Positions 12,561-13,310 of a DNA stretch of 13,310 nt are shown in pieces. Each line of letters begins with the position of its first letter. The first letter of the stretch is position 1. The notes beneath the pieces are model-generated. The model was not told the DNA's origin. It worked only from the letters and a program-made list of their open reading frames with translations, and did no database searches. This DNA comes from Promethearchaeota archaeon (lineage in GTDB: Archaea > Asgardarchaeota > Lokiarchaeia > Sigynarchaeales > MK-D1). The stretch covers positions 1-13,310 of the forward strand of contig JAEOTN010000214.1 of assembly GCA_016839865.1 (NCBI GenBank), read 5' to 3'. A program made the position numbers and the translations under genes.

Positions 12561-13310
12561 CAGTTAGTTTTTGAATTCGATCCATAGTTTTTTTTGCGTT
12601 AGTAAGCTTCAATAATGCCCGATTTGGTGGATCTTTAAGAACAAAAGCGTAATTTGATAGAATTTTCCTATCAATTTCATCGAGCTTTTTACCCTGATCA
12701 ATTTTCTCGATAATTAGACTTAATTCTTCGAATTTCGTTACTGCAGCATATTGATACAGCTGTGATGAGGTAAAACTATTCAATTCTGTCAACCCTAATC
12801 CCTCTAAAGATTTATTCATTGGGATTACTGGGGATTTTGGTGTTTGCTGAATATTTGTTTGACTTAAATCTTGTTTCTTTAAGTTTAATGGGATATCAAG
12901 ATCTGCATACGAATTATAGAGACTAATAGGACGAATTTGATTATTATTGATTAAATTTGAAAAGATTTCTGCTGTAAGAGGAATTTTGTTGATAGTTGAA
13001 GATTTTGTACCATCTGTTCCGTTTTGACTTTCTAAATTCGATTTAAAATCATCATAATTAAGTAATTTCCATTGAATATATGCTGCATCAACCAGTCTTT
13101 TTAGGTCTTGAATATTCCAATGATCTTCAGTTAAGTCCGCTAAATGAGTAATATCAACTGTATGTATACTTAGTTCTTCAAGCATTTTTTCAAAAGCTTC
13201 AATACGCTGGATTTTTGTAGGAAAAGGGATTGTAAATTGAAAATCAATATTTTCCATTAATTCTTGAGGGAGATTTTCGCTAATCACACGCAGTATACAG
13301 AAATAATCCT
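12553..13310 (-). CDS. Divergent AAA+ ATPase, C-terminal part (5' end outside window)
   Basis: The frame stays open to the right edge (reading DYFCILRVISENLPQ before and across the GTG at 13287), so this is the C-terminal 251 residues of a longer protein, and that GTG is not the start. The visible segment begins at the strand and loop after sensor 1 of a classical AAA module: LPQELMENIDFQFTIPFPT then KIQRIEAF fits the pattern with a conserved Pro and Arg seen in CDC48/Vps4-type AAA proteins. The lid follows (ITHLADLTEDHWNIQDLKRLVDAAY), where the GxSGxD motif is degraded to HWNIQD. The usual RR of the arginine-finger region is replaced by EN. After the lid is a 100-residue flexible Asn/Ser/Gln-rich linker and a helical C-terminal domain (about the last 75 residues). 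Walker A and B are off the window. The SMC gene starts on the ribosome site that contains this gene's stop, so both are co-translated and a role with the SMC complex is inferred. The AAA assignment rests on this partial pattern. Confidence 0.65.
   Translation of the reverse strand, partial: DYFCILRVISENLPQELMENIDFQFTIPFPTKIQRIEAFEKMLEELSIHTVDITHLADLTEDHWNIQDLKRLVDAAYIQWKLLNYDDFKSNLESQNGTDGTKSSTINKIPLTAEIFSNLINNNQIRPISLYNSYADLDIPLNLKKQDLSQTNIQQTPKSPVIPMNKSLEGLGLTELNSFTSSQLYQYAAVTKFEELSLIIEKIDQGKKLDEIDRKILSNYAFVLKDPPNRALLKLTNAKKTMDRIQKLTER

Noticed and set aside
13285..13287. GTG as the start of the AAA+ gene
   Set aside because: The frame continues without a stop to the window edge, and the upstream residues fit the AAA core strand before the LPQELM segment.
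1..13310. CRISPR array, transposon or phage remnant
   Set aside because: No regularly spaced DNA repeats, no transposase or integrase frame and no terminal inverted repeats were seen. The only long periodicity is protein-level, in the helical repeat gene.

Overview
The window is AT-rich (roughly one third G+C by eye) and gene-dense. It looks like a piece of an archaeal genome. Most genes sit in short or single-gene transcription units. Shine-Dalgarno sequences are of the GGTGA/GGAGG type, promoters look like TATA boxes, gene ends carry T-runs, and the regulators are small ArsR-like and ribbon-helix-helix proteins. A mixed bacterial/archaeal repertoire (GH77 amylomaltase, SMC-ScpA-ScpB, a SHOCT-like repeat protein) would suit an Asgard archaeon. 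That placement is an inference from gene style only; no rRNA or other phylogenetic marker is present.

Left part (1-4167). The 3' part of an alpha/beta hydrolase gene on the plus strand converges on a tiny acidic, cysteine-containing protein on the minus strand. Next, also on the minus strand, come a class V aminotransferase of the cysteine desulfurase superfamily and a protein built from about 14 copies of a 28-29 residue helical repeat behind a SHOCT-like N-terminus.

Middle part (4168-6386). An almost gene-free 770-base intergenic region is rich in short perfect palindromes. It is followed by a one-domain ArsR-like regulator, a second intergenic region opening with a 9-bp hairpin and T-runs, and a ribbon-helix-helix protein with an unrecognised C-terminal domain. 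The palindromes are candidate operators for these regulators.

Right part (6387-13310). A complete 4-alpha-glucanotransferase gene (malQ) on the plus strand runs tail to tail, with only 4 bases between stop codons, into a tightly coupled minus-strand operon. In transcription order the operon encodes the C-terminal part of a divergent AAA+ ATPase (cut by the right edge), an SMC ATPase, a ScpA-like kleisin and a ScpB-like double winged-helix protein. Successive genes overlap at TGA stops or nearly so, which implies translational coupling and stoichiometric production. The last three genes make a full condensin-type SMC-ScpAB complex in divergent form. The AAA+ gene, whose visible part lacks the usual arginine-finger and lid motifs, is the most unusual part and is a candidate accessory factor for the complex.

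No rRNA, tRNA, CRISPR array, transposase or phage gene was recognised.
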